DNA of 64,000 nucleotides from an uncultured Clostridia bacterium (GTDB lineage: Bacteria; Bacillota; Clostridia; TANB77; CAG-508): NCBI GenBank assembly GCA_949482135.1, contig CASYFC010000003.1, positions 124,001 to 188,000 of the forward strand, in the 5' to 3' direction. The notes under the pieces were generated by a model that saw nothing but the letters and a program-made list of their open reading frames with translations, was not told the origin of the DNA and searched no databases. Each line of letters begins with the position of its first letter. Within the stretch, counting starts at the first letter, position 1. Position numbers and translations under genes: made by a program. Shown here piece by piece: positions 45,483-54,126 of the stretch.

Positions 45483-46451
45483 ATGATAGGAAAAAGAAAA
45501 GTTGTATTAGTAGGAACAGGTTTTGTAGGAATGAGTATGGCATATGCTATATTAAGTCAAGGGACAGCTAGTGGAGTAAATGAACTAGTTTTAATAGATG
45601 TTCTAAAAGATAAAGCTATTGGAGAAGCAATGGATTTATGTCATGGATTACCATGTTCTTCAAGTCATATGAAAATAAAAGCAGGAGAGTATGATGAATG
45701 TTCAGATGCTGACATAGTTGTTATTACAGCAGGATTAAATCAAAAACCAGGACAAACAAGATTAGAACTTTCAGAAGCAAATGCAAAAATAATGAAGGAT
45801 ATTACAATTCAAGTTGTAAATAGTGGATTTAAAGGAATATTCTTAATTGCGTCAAATCCAGTAGACTTAATGACTAAAGTTGTACAAGAAGTTTCAAAAT
45901 TTCCAACAAGTAGAGTAATTGGATCAGGAACAACACTAGATACAGCAAGATTAAGATTTATGGTAGGAGAATATTTAAATGTATCTGATAAAAACGTACA
46001 TGCTTACATTATGGGAGAACATGGAGATTCTTCATTTGTTCCATGGGAACATGCTTATGTTGGATGTAAAAAGGTTACAGATATATTAGAAGATGCAGGA
46101 AAGAATTTAAGTGATTTGGATCAAATATATGTTGAAGTTAGAGATGCAGCATATGAAATTATAAATAGAAAAAAAGCTACTTATTATGGAATTGGATTAG
46201 GGTTGGCAAAGATTGTTAGAACAGTTATGAATGATACAAACGAAATTCTTACAGTTTCTGCTTATTTAAGAAATCAATATGGACAAAATGATCTTTATAT
46301 TGGTGTTCCTGCTATAATAAATAGTAATGGTGCAAGAGAACTATTAGAACTTGAATTGTCAGAAGAAAATCAAGAAAAGTTAAATTCCAGTGCAAAAATT
46401 CTAAAAGAAAATATGAACAATATAAGAAAAGTATTAAATAATGAAAAATAG
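45483..46451 (+). CDS. ldh: L-lactate dehydrogenase
   Basis: 322 residues. Reduces pyruvate to L-lactate with NADH, regenerating NAD+ in fermentation. Dinucleotide fold GTGFVGMSMAYAI, LIDVLKDKAIGEAMDL, substrate loop KPGQTRLEL (arginine), ASNPVDLMT, and catalytic histidine in GEHGDSSF. The loop and length separate LDH from malate dehydrogenase. GGAGAAG precedes the ATG. Single-gene unit with promoter and terminator. Confidence 0.95.
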   Translation: MIGKRKVVLVGTGFVGMSMAYAILSQGTASGVNELVLIDVLKDKAIGEAMDLCHGLPCSSSHMKIKAGEYDECSDADIVVITAGLNQKPGQTRLELSEANAKIMKDITIQVVNSGFKGIFLIASNPVDLMTKVVQEVSKFPTSRVIGSGTTLDTARLRFMVGEYLNVSDKNVHAYIMGEHGDSSFVPWEHAYVGCKKVTDILEDAGKNLSDLDQIYVEVRDAAYEIINRKKATYYGIGLGLAKIVRTVMNDTNEILTVSAYLRNQYGQNDLYIGVPAIINSNGARELLELELSEENQEKLNSSAKILKENMNNIRKVLNNEK

Positions 46452-46461
46452 AACTATAATT

Positions 46462-46497
46462 AAAAGATAGTTAGATATTACATGGCTATCTTTTTTA
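46462..46497 (+). terminator. ldh terminator
   Basis: AAAGATAG (46463-46470) pairs with CTATCTTT (46486-46493), followed by a T-run. Confidence 0.8.
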
Positions 46498-46526
46498 TTG
46501 CAATATTATGTAAATTATGTTATAAT
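46498..46526 (+). promoter_or_regulatory. Promoter of the GNAT gene
   Basis: TTGCAA (46498-46503), 17-base spacer, TATAAT (46521-46526); it starts at the tail of the ldh terminator. Confidence 0.8.
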
Positions 46527-46558
46527 AAAATGGTAAAAAATATAGGAGGTTTACTTAA

Positions 46559-46996
46559 ATGAAATTACGGATGGCTGATTTAACAAGAGGAGACTATGAA
46601 ACTTTCAAACAAATGCACCTCCAATTTCGATATGCGGAATTGGATGCCGCCCAAGAAATGGAGCGTCAGGCAGTAATAAAGAACTATGAAGACTACTACG
46701 AGTATGCCCAAAACGAATGGATTTACTTTGCTGTAAAAGATGGTGAAGAAGTGGGCTATGTTGTTTTGACAGCATATGAAGATATGACTGTAAAACTCGA
46801 GGAAGTCTACATCAGGAAGGACTGCCAGCGTAAGGGACATGGCAAGAAGTTTGTGAAGAAGATCATTGAGTTCCTAAGGGAAAATGGGATGGAAAAGGTT
46901 GAGGTTTTCTCTGCAACTATGGCGACAGATTGTTTCTGGAGTGAATGCTGGTTTAAATCTGTTGGAGGTTCCGAAATGTTTGAATATGTAATTTAG
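46559..46996 (+). CDS. GNAT acetyltransferase, GC-richer
   Basis: 145 residues. The acetyl-CoA motif appears as LEEVYIRKDCQRKGHGKKFV (beta4 then the QRKGHG pyrophosphate loop), followed by the helix IIEFLRENGMEKVEVF. Transfers an acetyl group to an unknown amine. Codon use (CTC, GCC, CGG) is GC-richer than neighbours, as for the other isolated genes. GGAGG is nine bases before the ATG. Own promoter and hairpin terminator. Confidence 0.85.
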   Translation: MKLRMADLTRGDYETFKQMHLQFRYAELDAAQEMERQAVIKNYEDYYEYAQNEWIYFAVKDGEEVGYVVLTAYEDMTVKLEEVYIRKDCQRKGHGKKFVKKIIEFLRENGMEKVEVFSATMATDCFWSECWFKSVGGSEMFEYVI

Positions 46997-47010
46997 GTAA
47001 GCAAAAAAAA

Positions 47011-47036
47011 AGACCGCCCTGGCTACAGGGTGGTCT
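47011..47036. terminator. Bidirectional GC-rich terminator
   Basis: AGACCGCCCTG (47011-47021) pairs with CAGGGTGGTCT (47026-47036). An A-run precedes it, giving a T-run on the minus strand, so it chiefly terminates the minus-strand gene that ends at 47045, and probably also the GNAT gene. Confidence 0.82.
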
Positions 47037-47044
47037 GCAACATT

Positions 47045-47959
47045 TTATCTAGCATCATTTTCTGATTGTAATTCTTTTGGATTTATATGTTTTGCATTTG
47101 TATTTTGTGATGAAGTTATATCTTGTTTTAAACCAACTCTATTTTCTCTTTCTTCCTTTAATTGATGTGCAAATGTTAGTACACCAATTTTATTCTTTTT
47201 ACCATCAAATTGTTTAATAGTTATTTTCTTTTTAGCAAATTCAGACTGTTCTTGTAGTGGAAGAGAAGCATATTTTTCTAAAAATATATTTAATTCAGAA
47301 AGAACAAAAGTATCTTCTATTTTGCATGCTTTAGAAAAATCAGAAGAATCTATTAATTTAGCAAGATTATCTTGATACTCTAGCAATTGTTCCTGTAAAG
47401 GAATTTCATCAGAATAGCTATCTCTTGAGGATAAACATTTTTTAAATTTAGATTTATTTTGTTTATAAAATTCTAAATCTTCAGGTGAAATTTTCTGATT
47501 CATATTACGACAAAAATCAGGATAAACTTCTCTAATGCTATCATATAAATCTAATCTAGACTTTGAATGTACATCTAATTTTTTACTAAGTTTAACATTC
47601 TTTTTTAAATATTCATTTGAAAACTCTGTATCAGCATGAAATTGTTCCTCAAATTTTTGGGCATTTTTTCCTGAGTGATGTATTTTATATGGGTGAGGCA
47701 AATAAAAAGAATTATCTGCTGTTGCAGCAACATAAGCCATATCAAAAAGATATATTAATTCACTTGTTTGTTTTGATGCAATATTTGAATGTATAGCAAA
47801 TGGGGTTGGACTTTCATATATACTTTTTGGTTGTTCAAGCGCTTCTTGTTCTAATTGATCAATTGCGCTGAAAGTGTTAATCTTAACAGGCTCTGACAAA
47901 GTTTTTTTATTTGTTAATTTATTTTTTATACTACTAAAAAAATCACTTAAAAAGCTCAT
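47045..47959 (-). CDS. Hypothetical charged protein
   Basis: 304 residues, hydrophilic, no signal or membrane segment. Mixed helical content; SELIYLFDMAYVAATADNSF near 65-90 is its most hydrophobic part. Ends in a polar Asn/Gln/Ser tail. AGGAGG precedes the ATG. Host-like codon use. No family recognised. A class B sortase gene lies upstream on the same strand, 63 bases away, so co-transcription is possible, but without a sorting signal this is not an obvious sortase substrate. Confidence 0.7.
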   Translation of the reverse strand: MSFLSDFFSSIKNKLTNKKTLSEPVKINTFSAIDQLEQEALEQPKSIYESPTPFAIHSNIASKQTSELIYLFDMAYVAATADNSFYLPHPYKIHHSGKNAQKFEEQFHADTEFSNEYLKKNVKLSKKLDVHSKSRLDLYDSIREVYPDFCRNMNQKISPEDLEFYKQNKSKFKKCLSSRDSYSDEIPLQEQLLEYQDNLAKLIDSSDFSKACKIEDTFVLSELNIFLEKYASLPLQEQSEFAKKKITIKQFDGKKNKIGVLTFAHQLKEERENRVGLKQDITSSQNTNAKHINPKELQSENDAR

Positions 47960-48022
47960 TTTAAAAACCTCCTAAACAAGAAGTATACTCTTATAACTAT
48001 TAAATGTCAACAAATTTCGACA

Positions 48023-48814
48023 TTAATTTATTTTTTCTAATTTTGCATGTATAACTATACGAAATTTATTATTATTATCACAGGTACATAGTGTTATAAT
48101 ATTATCTTCATAAGAAACATTTAAATTAAAATCATAGATACTTTTTTGGCTAATACTTGTTATAAAATTATTGAAAGTTTCTTCATTTTCAAAAGAGTTA
48201 TATAATACTAGTTTATTTTGATTAATTTTGTATACAGAAAAGATTTTAGCAATATAATTTGAATCTTTAGTGCAAAAATAAAAATACTTGTTTGAATCTT
48301 TGTTAAACCATTCAGGATTTAATAAAGATTTTAAATTGCTAAACATAGTATTATTACGCCTGTTATGTCCATAAATAAGCGTATTTTTATCTAATGTTTC
48401 AAAATTATTTGTATAGTCTGCAAAAATCCATCCAGCACTATTATATTGTTTCTTAAAATTGTGCTTTAAATAAAAACTATTATTATTTGTTTTAACAATT
48501 GGAAAATTTATATTTGTATTATTAACTTTTATCCATCCAACAGTATCTTCATTTTGTTTTAGCAATTCTTGAAAATTTATTTCAAGAGTTTCATAAGAAT
48601 TATCTAAATTATTATTTTCGTTGTTTTGTGAGTGTGATTCTGATTCAGTTACAAATTCTTCAGCTAAGTTATCTGCTAATTTAGCATTTTCATTGTTTTC
48701 ATTATTCCAACGATATAATAGAAATAAACAAAGTAAAATAATAATTAAAGAAATTAATCTAAATAAAAATATTCCTAGACTAAATTTTTTTTCTTTTTTC
48801 AAATCAATCACCAA
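48023..48814 (-). CDS. Class B sortase
   Basis: About 263 residues. A membrane helix near 14-34, a polar linker, and a class B domain: VGWIKVNNTNINFPIV, NSFYLKHNFKKQYNSAGWIF, catalytic histidine in IYGHNRRNNTMF (about 150), cysteine in ITLCTCDNN (about 246) and arginine in KFRIVIHAK. Class B sortases often anchor haem-uptake proteins or specialised pilins; no such partner is adjacent. Start is uncertain: GTG at 48814, or TTG at 48802 after GGTGAT. Confidence 0.88.
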   Translation of the reverse strand: MVIDLKKEKKFSLGIFLFRLISLIIILLCLFLLYRWNNENNENAKLADNLAEEFVTESESHSQNNENNNLDNSYETLEINFQELLKQNEDTVGWIKVNNTNINFPIVKTNNNSFYLKHNFKKQYNSAGWIFADYTNNFETLDKNTLIYGHNRRNNTMFSNLKSLLNPEWFNKDSNKYFYFCTKDSNYIAKIFSVYKINQNKLVLYNSFENEETFNNFITSISQKSIYDFNLNVSYEDNIITLCTCDNNNKFRIVIHAKLEKIN

Positions 48815-48924
48815 TTTAATTATAATTAATAATAAATTTTAAATCAAGAACAAATAATTACAATTAGATATAAGTATTATAAATAGTTATTTGGTAATAA
48901 TATGTTAAAGTAGAGGTAATAAAT

Positions 48925-49866
48925 ATGTTTTTAAATTTTATATTAATAATATTAGGATTTGCTTTATTAGTTAAAGGAGCAGATTTTTTAGTTGATGGTT
49001 CAACAATAATTGCAAAAAAATTTCATATCAAAGAAATTGTAATTGGTCTTACAATTGTTTCAATAGGTACATCATTTCCTGAACTAATGGTTAGTTTAAC
49101 ATCTGCTTTAAATAATCATGCTGATATGGCAATAGGAAATGTGGTTGGAAGTAATATTTCCAATTTATTTTTGATATTAGGAATTTGTGCAATAATAAAA
49201 CCATTGAAATTTCAAGAGGAAACAGCAAGGTTAGAAATTCCAATAGTAATCTTTTTAACCGCATTACTATATATTTTAGGAAATAATTCTTATGAAAAAG
49301 TAATTACTAGGATAGAAGGTACTATTTTATCATTATTTTTTATTTTATTTATAATATATAATTTATGGATTGTTAAAAAAGATAATATTACAGATGAAAA
49401 AGTAAACGATTATACAAATAAGGAAATTATAAATGGTGTTGTAAAAATATTTATTGGAATAATAGGATTAAAGTTTGGAAGTGACTTTATTGTAAATAAT
49501 TCATCTGAATTAGCTGAGAGTTTTGGCGTTAGCGAAAAAATAATAAGTTTAACTATAATTGCAATTAGCACAAGTCTTCCTGAACTAATAACTTCTGCTA
49601 CAGCAACACTAAAAGGTGAGATAAATATGGCTATAGGAAATGTAATTGGCTCAAATATATTTAATATAGTATTAATTGTAGGTGTTACTGCATTAATAAG
49701 TCCAATAAATTATTCAGTATCTTACAATAAAGATATTATATTTTTTTTGATAGGAATGATTATTTTAGCTATTTTGCCAATGATTGGTAAAAAAAGAATG
49801 TCAAGGTTTGCTGGTATGCTTTATTTTTCAGCATATGTTGTGTATATGATAGATTTGATAAAATAA
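48925..49866 (+). CDS. Calcium/sodium antiporter family (CaCA, YrbG-like)
   Basis: 313 residues, about ten membrane helices in two inverted halves. The alpha repeats are IGTSFPELMVSLTSAL with GNVVGSNISNLFLILG, and ISTSLPELITSATATL with GNVIGSNIFNIVLIVG, carrying the paired glutamates and asparagines that bind Ca2+/Na+. Ion specificity is not proved by sequence. Weak AGAGGT precedes the ATG. Confidence 0.93.
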   Translation: MFLNFILIILGFALLVKGADFLVDGSTIIAKKFHIKEIVIGLTIVSIGTSFPELMVSLTSALNNHADMAIGNVVGSNISNLFLILGICAIIKPLKFQEETARLEIPIVIFLTALLYILGNNSYEKVITRIEGTILSLFFILFIIYNLWIVKKDNITDEKVNDYTNKEIINGVVKIFIGIIGLKFGSDFIVNNSSELAESFGVSEKIISLTIIAISTSLPELITSATATLKGEINMAIGNVIGSNIFNIVLIVGVTALISPINYSVSYNKDIIFFLIGMIILAILPMIGKKRMSRFAGMLYFSAYVVYMIDLIK

Positions 49867-50049
49867 TTAATAAATTCACATAAAATTTACGAAAAACTAT
49901 TTAAATCTGTCACAATCTGTGATATAATTAAAACGTTGATTGCGTGATTAAATATCAACATACAGATGTTATACAAACACATATGAAAAAAAGGCATTAT
50001 ATGCTTATTTAAAATCTATAAATGTAAAATTACATATATAGGAGGAAGT

Positions 50050-51186
50050 ATGAGTAAATCAAATATGAACTTTGCAGTTGACGGAACTGCTGTGGCTTAT
50101 AATATGCTAGATGGGGAAATTAGAGCAAGAATTGCTACTAGAAATAATCCTCAGAAAAAGGCATTATATAGAGAGAAAGGTGTAATAGATTCATCACCAG
50201 CAATTACAAGATTTATGGTTAAGTATCCAAGCGTTTTTGGAAACAAAAAGTTAATACATTCAGACGGAAGTAATTTCTTTGGTGGAATTTTATCATTATC
50301 ACCTTTGGCAGGAACTAATTCTCAAAAAGACATGTTAAGAAATCGAATGAAATATGAATATAACTTATCTGATAGTGAACTACAAGGAATGGATGGATTT
50401 TTTGATGATTTAAATCACTTAAAAGATGCACCAGAAATTCAAGAAATAGTTGGAAAAACAGTAAGCTATAAGAATTATATAAAAAGTGTATGGGATACAC
50501 ATGAACCAAGTGTTATGAGACATATTAAGTCTGTATTAGGATATGAACCAGAAGTAATTGGAAGTGTTAATACATACGTAATGTACCCTAATTTTGATAC
50601 ACATAGAAGTTGTCAACTTACAGATAAAAAAATATATATGTATTTTGGAAAATGTAAAAGGACTGCAAGTAAAGATGAATCATATGAAGCCAAAGTTGTC
50701 TCAGCGCTTGCCCACCAAGCAGTACATCAACCAATGTTACCATACAAACCATTTATGACTAGACAAGAAAAAGAAACATTTCATGCGTTTATAAAATATT
50801 TAACAGATAAAGATGTATATAATATGATTTCTGGAAGAAGTTATTTAGATATTACTACTCAAAATGAAGACTGTAAATTAATGGCAAAAATGTACCCATT
50901 TTGGTTAGGATATAGATATAGAAATGCTGATAGAGAAGGAAAAAATTCTATTATAGAGGTAAAAAAAGCAATAGCTAGGGATAAAGATTATTATGATAGC
51001 CTACCAGAAGGAAGTAAAAAGAAAAAAGCACTATCTACATATAATTTTGAAAAGTTAGATGCAGAAAAAATAGTTAATCTTTTTAAAGGAAAAAGAGCGA
51101 TTACACCATATGAGTTTGTAAAAATAGATATAGATGACAGATCACAAGTTTATAAAGGAAGATATATTTCAGACTCAGTTAGATAG
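50050..51186 (+). CDS. Hypothetical protein with HQxxH motif
   Basis: 378 residues, soluble and basic. The middle has YVMYPNFDTHRSC, KKIYMYFGKCKRT, then SALAHQAVHQPMLPYK near residue 220, followed by a helix-rich region YNMISGRSYLDITTQNEDC. AHQAVHQ is close to a zincin HExxH helix with Glu replaced by Gln. This hints at an inactive or altered peptidase fold but is not proof. AGGAGG precedes the ATG. A leader hairpin GTTGAT/ATCAAC lies near 49934-49958. No family recognised. Confidence 0.7.
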   Translation: MSKSNMNFAVDGTAVAYNMLDGEIRARIATRNNPQKKALYREKGVIDSSPAITRFMVKYPSVFGNKKLIHSDGSNFFGGILSLSPLAGTNSQKDMLRNRMKYEYNLSDSELQGMDGFFDDLNHLKDAPEIQEIVGKTVSYKNYIKSVWDTHEPSVMRHIKSVLGYEPEVIGSVNTYVMYPNFDTHRSCQLTDKKIYMYFGKCKRTASKDESYEAKVVSALAHQAVHQPMLPYKPFMTRQEKETFHAFIKYLTDKDVYNMISGRSYLDITTQNEDCKLMAKMYPFWLGYRYRNADREGKNSIIEVKKAIARDKDYYDSLPEGSKKKKALSTYNFEKLDAEKIVNLFKGKRAITPYEFVKIDIDDRSQVYKGRYISDSVR

Positions 51187-51198
51187 TTAAATAAAATA

Positions 51199-51247
51199 AA
51201 CCTAAATTATTAGATTATAAAGTTTAATAATTTAGGTTATTTTTTTC
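51199..51247 (+). terminator. Intrinsic terminator
   Basis: AACCTAAATTATTA (51199-51212) pairs with its complement at 51225-51238, then a T-run. Confidence 0.88.
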
Positions 51248-51305
51248 TTGAAAAAAGATATTCTTATTGTTAAAATCAAGAAAGATAAACAATATGGGAG
51301 TATTT

Positions 51306-52316
51306 ATGGGAAGAAGAAGTAAAAAGACAAAAAAGATTTTAACACAATGGCTAATAGCAATAATTATAATTATTTTGTGGATAATTGCAGATAAATATGG
51401 AATACTTGCTAAAATAGATAAACAAATAGCAGAAACAGGGTTAGCAAATATAGTAGATACATCGAGTACATCAGTTGTTTCTACAATACCAAGAGTAAAA
51501 GATAATATAGATATAATAACAAGTGCTTCTGAAAATATAGTTATCGAGCCATCAAAATTAAATATATTATTTTTTGATGTTGGTCAGGCGGATTGTGAAT
51601 TGATTATTTGTAATAGCCAAACTCTTTTAATTGATGCAGGAAATAATAAAGATGGAGAAAAGATTGTTAATGCAATTAGAGGATTAGGAATAACAAAATT
51701 AGATTATGTTGTGGGAACACATGTACATGAGGATCACATTGGTGGTATGAGTTATATTATAGATTCATTTGATATAGGAAATTTTTATTTACCATATAAT
51801 ACAACATCAACAACAAATTTTTATAAAAGATTATTAACATCACTTACAAATAAAGAACTTGAAATTACAGAAGCAAATGTTGGAGATAAATTTCAATTAG
51901 GAGAAAGTATTTGTGAGATAATGTCAATTGATAATAGTGAGCCTGAAAATATTAATGAAGAATCAATAGTTATAGAATTAAGTTATGGTAGTCAAAAATA
52001 TTTATTTATGGGAGATGCAGAAAAAGAAAACGAAGAAATGAGAAACTGGAATGATATAGATGTTTTAAAAGTAGGACATCATGGATCAAATACAAGTAGT
52101 TCTCAAAAATTTTTAAATCAAGTATTACCTGAAATTGCTGTAATTTCAGTTGGTGAAGGAAATAGTTATGGACTTCCAAAAGACCAAATTTTAGATAGGT
52201 TAAATAAACTAGGAAGTACAATATATAGAACAGATAGAGATGGGACGATTCATTTAGTAAGTGATGGGGAAAATAATGAAATTATAAAAGTAAAATTGAG
52301 TTTAGATGGAAATTAG
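51306..52316 (+). CDS. ComEC/Rec2-like metallo-beta-lactamase fold hydrolase
   Basis: 336 residues. One N-terminal membrane helix (about 14-33), then a metallo-beta-lactamase domain from about residue 80: LFFDVGQADCELI, metal ligands THVHEDHIGGM, GDAEKENEE, and VGHHGSNTSSS. This matches the hydrolase domain of ComEC and its stand-alone relatives, but there are no ComEC channel helices, so a DNA uptake pore role is not implied. Start ATG 51306 with GGGAG upstream. Overlaps the convergent DUF3006 gene by 4 bases. Confidence 0.9.
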   Translation: MGRRSKKTKKILTQWLIAIIIIILWIIADKYGILAKIDKQIAETGLANIVDTSSTSVVSTIPRVKDNIDIITSASENIVIEPSKLNILFFDVGQADCELIICNSQTLLIDAGNNKDGEKIVNAIRGLGITKLDYVVGTHVHEDHIGGMSYIIDSFDIGNFYLPYNTTSTTNFYKRLLTSLTNKELEITEANVGDKFQLGESICEIMSIDNSEPENINEESIVIELSYGSQKYLFMGDAEKENEEMRNWNDIDVLKVGHHGSNTSSSQKFLNQVLPEIAVISVGEGNSYGLPKDQILDRLNKLGSTIYRTDRDGTIHLVSDGENNEIIKVKLSLDGN

Positions 52317-52618
52317 TTTTTCTTTCTAAATAAACTATTTACCATACATTTAATTTCATCTTGTTCAGTATTAGTAGTGATTTTATCTATTACATATACT
52401 CCGTTTTCTAATTTTAAAATATCACCTTCTTTACTATTTTCTGGAATTAAAGAACAGTGTATATTAATCATTTCGTTTGTTTCTTTATTTTCGCAAATTG
52501 CAAATTCACCTTCAAATCTATCAATAGAAAAACGAGGAGCTTTTTCTATTGATTTTTTTAATTCCTTTGAAAAAGAGTTATTAAGTTTTGTATTATTATT
52601 TTCAATATTTAAATTCAT
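52313..52618 (-). CDS. DUF3006 domain protein
   Basis: 101 residues. The last 75 match DUF3006: FSIDRFEGEFAICE, then EGDILKLENGVYVIDK. DUF3006 proteins frequently lie next to ComEC-like hydrolases, as here, though normally on the same strand; here they converge with overlapping ends. N-terminal 25 residues are polar. Start taken as the third ATG (52618), properly spaced from AAAGGA. Function unknown. Confidence 0.8.
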   Translation of the reverse strand: MNLNIENNNTKLNNSFSKELKKSIEKAPRFSIDRFEGEFAICENKETNEMINIHCSLIPENSKEGDILKLENGVYVIDKITTNTEQDEIKCMVNSLFRKKN

Positions 52619-52787
52619 AGTCATCATCCTTTCTTAGATAAAAAGCATGTTTGAGTAATAGTCTCAATGTTTTAGAACAACTCTAGTATAGCATGATTTG
52701 TCGAAAAGTTCAATTGATATTTATATTTACAAAATAATTAAATATTGATACAATTTATAAGAAATTTACAAAAGAATAGGAGAAAAA

Positions 52788-53459
52788 ATGAAAGAAAAGA
52801 AAAATATAAGCTTACTTATTTTTGCATTAATATTTTTTGTTATTGCATTTGCATTTTTTATATGGAGTTTTTTTGGAGAACATAATACCAATATTCAAAT
52901 TGGAGATATATTTGATAATAATAGTATCATTAAAACTGAAGAAGATATAAATAAAAATCCGAATGTTAATGAAGTTAATAGAGAAATAGAAAATGATTCA
53001 GAGGATGAAAAAGATAATTTAGGAAATACTGAAGTTTCAAACACACAAGATGTTGAAAATGTTTCTTATACAGATATAACAGTATATAGTGAAAATAATA
53101 CAGAAATTTCTTTATCTCAATATTCTGGTAAACCAGTAATGCTATTATTTTGGAGTCCAGAAAATCAAGATTCTATAGAAGTATTAAAAAAAGTAAATGA
53201 AATGCATGATAAGTATATTGATAAAGTTGAATTTTTAATGGTAAGTAATTCAAAAGATATTCCAGAAGAATTAAAAAATGAGATATCTATTGATATCTAT
53301 TATGATTTGAATAATGAATATCAAACAAAATATAATGTTGAAGTAATTCCAACAATGATATATATAGATAAAGAAAACTCAGTTATGAATGCTAAAAGTG
53401 GTATGCCAAGTAGCGATGCAATTGAAGCAAATCTTGATATATTAGCAGACAATTTTTAA
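52788..53459 (+). CDS. TlpA/thioredoxin-like extracytoplasmic protein without CxxC
   Basis: 223 residues. Membrane anchor about 7-27, a polar acidic linker (about 30-95), then a thioredoxin-like domain: SLSQYSGKPVMLLFWSPENQ, KVEFLMVSNSKD, and YNVEVIPTMIYIDKE with the cis-proline. The active-site position after FWSP reads ENQDS, where TlpA/ResA proteins have WCxxC; no cysteine remains in the protein, so disulfide chemistry is impossible. Probably a binding or structural role. AGGAG precedes the ATG. Confidence 0.82.
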   Translation: MKEKKNISLLIFALIFFVIAFAFFIWSFFGEHNTNIQIGDIFDNNSIIKTEEDINKNPNVNEVNREIENDSEDEKDNLGNTEVSNTQDVENVSYTDITVYSENNTEISLSQYSGKPVMLLFWSPENQDSIEVLKKVNEMHDKYIDKVEFLMVSNSKDIPEELKNEISIDIYYDLNNEYQTKYNVEVIPTMIYIDKENSVMNAKSGMPSSDAIEANLDILADNF

Positions 53460-53912
53460 AATATATAAAATATAAAATATAAAATCACAAATAGGAAATG
53501 CAAATAAAAATCCTTTTGTACTAAATAAAATATAACAGATAATACAAGAAATTATTGTAATAACGATTTTTGCTAAAACAAGGATCGTTATTTTTTTTGT
53601 CTTGTTTAAGTATGAAGGAACAAGAATTTTTAATGCAAATAAACTACTTGATATAAACAGTATTTTGGAAGCATATACTGAAAAATTTATTATTCCTGAT
53701 TTATTTGTAAATAGTGAAAAAATCTTTTCTGGAATTAGAAATACTATAAAAGAAAGAATTATTTCTAAAAAAGTACAATAAATTAAAGTTGTTAGGAATT
53801 TTTTTTTAGTATAAAAAAAGTTTTTATTCAAGGCAATAATTGTAACAGGAGTAATCATTACAATATAAATTATTAAATTTAAAAATAATCCTTTGATTTG
53901 TACTTCGTTCAT
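53442..53912 (-). CDS. Short MATE-like membrane protein (C-terminal part only)
   Basis: 156 residues with four or five membrane helices. The segment PEKIFSLFTNKSGIINFSVY followed by ASKILFISSSLFALKILVPS resembles the second half of MATE efflux proteins, which are normally about 450 residues. AAAGGA precedes the ATG, so it is a translated short gene rather than an obvious fragment, yet it may be a remnant. Its end overlaps the TlpA-like gene by 18 bases in convergent orientation. Confidence 0.6.
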   Translation of the reverse strand: MNEVQIKGLFLNLIIYIVMITPVTIIALNKNFFYTKKKFLTTLIYCTFLEIILSFIVFLIPEKIFSLFTNKSGIINFSVYASKILFISSSLFALKILVPSYLNKTKKITILVLAKIVITIISCIICYILFSTKGFLFAFPICDFIFYILYILKIVC

Positions 53913-53924
53913 AAATATCCTTTC

Positions 53925-53984
53925 TAAAATTGCTATTTTGTAAGAAAATCATACAATAATTTTCTCATAGAAATAGCAATTTTA
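53925..53984. repeat. Minimal hairpin with the same termini as elements A and B
   Basis: A 60-base hairpin: perfect 14-bp outer stem (53925-53938 with 53971-53984), an inner 7-bp stem (53943-53949 with 53959-53965) and loop CATACAATA. Its right arm, read in reverse, begins AAATTGCTATTTCTATGAGA and so closely follows the right terminus of copy B (AAATTGCTATTTGTATGAAT). It has none of the internal hairpins H1-H3. Best explained as an internally deleted family member. Confidence 0.7.
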
Positions 53985-54037
53985 CAATAGATATATTAAT
54001 TGCTAATAATTTTTTTTGAAAAAAATGAAAAAAATAC

Positions 54038-54066
54038 TTGCAAAAGAAAATTTTATATATTAAAAT
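54038..54066 (+). promoter_or_regulatory. mraZ promoter
   Basis: TTGCAA (54038-54043), 17-base spacer, TAAAAT (54061-54066), immediately upstream of the MraZ boxes. Confidence 0.72.
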
Positions 54067-54075
54067 TTAATTGAA

Positions 54076-54110
54076 GTGGAGAGAAGTGGAACAAAGTGGT
54101 AGAAAAGTGG
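54076..54110 (+). promoter_or_regulatory. MraZ operator boxes
   Basis: Four direct GTGG repeats at 54076, 54086, 54096 and 54107, spaced 10, 10 and 11 bases, so on one face of the helix. This is the known arrangement of MraZ binding sites before mraZ, placed over the transcription start, consistent with autorepression of the dcw operon. Confidence 0.88.
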
Positions 54111-54126
54111 AAGGAGATGTAGCCTA

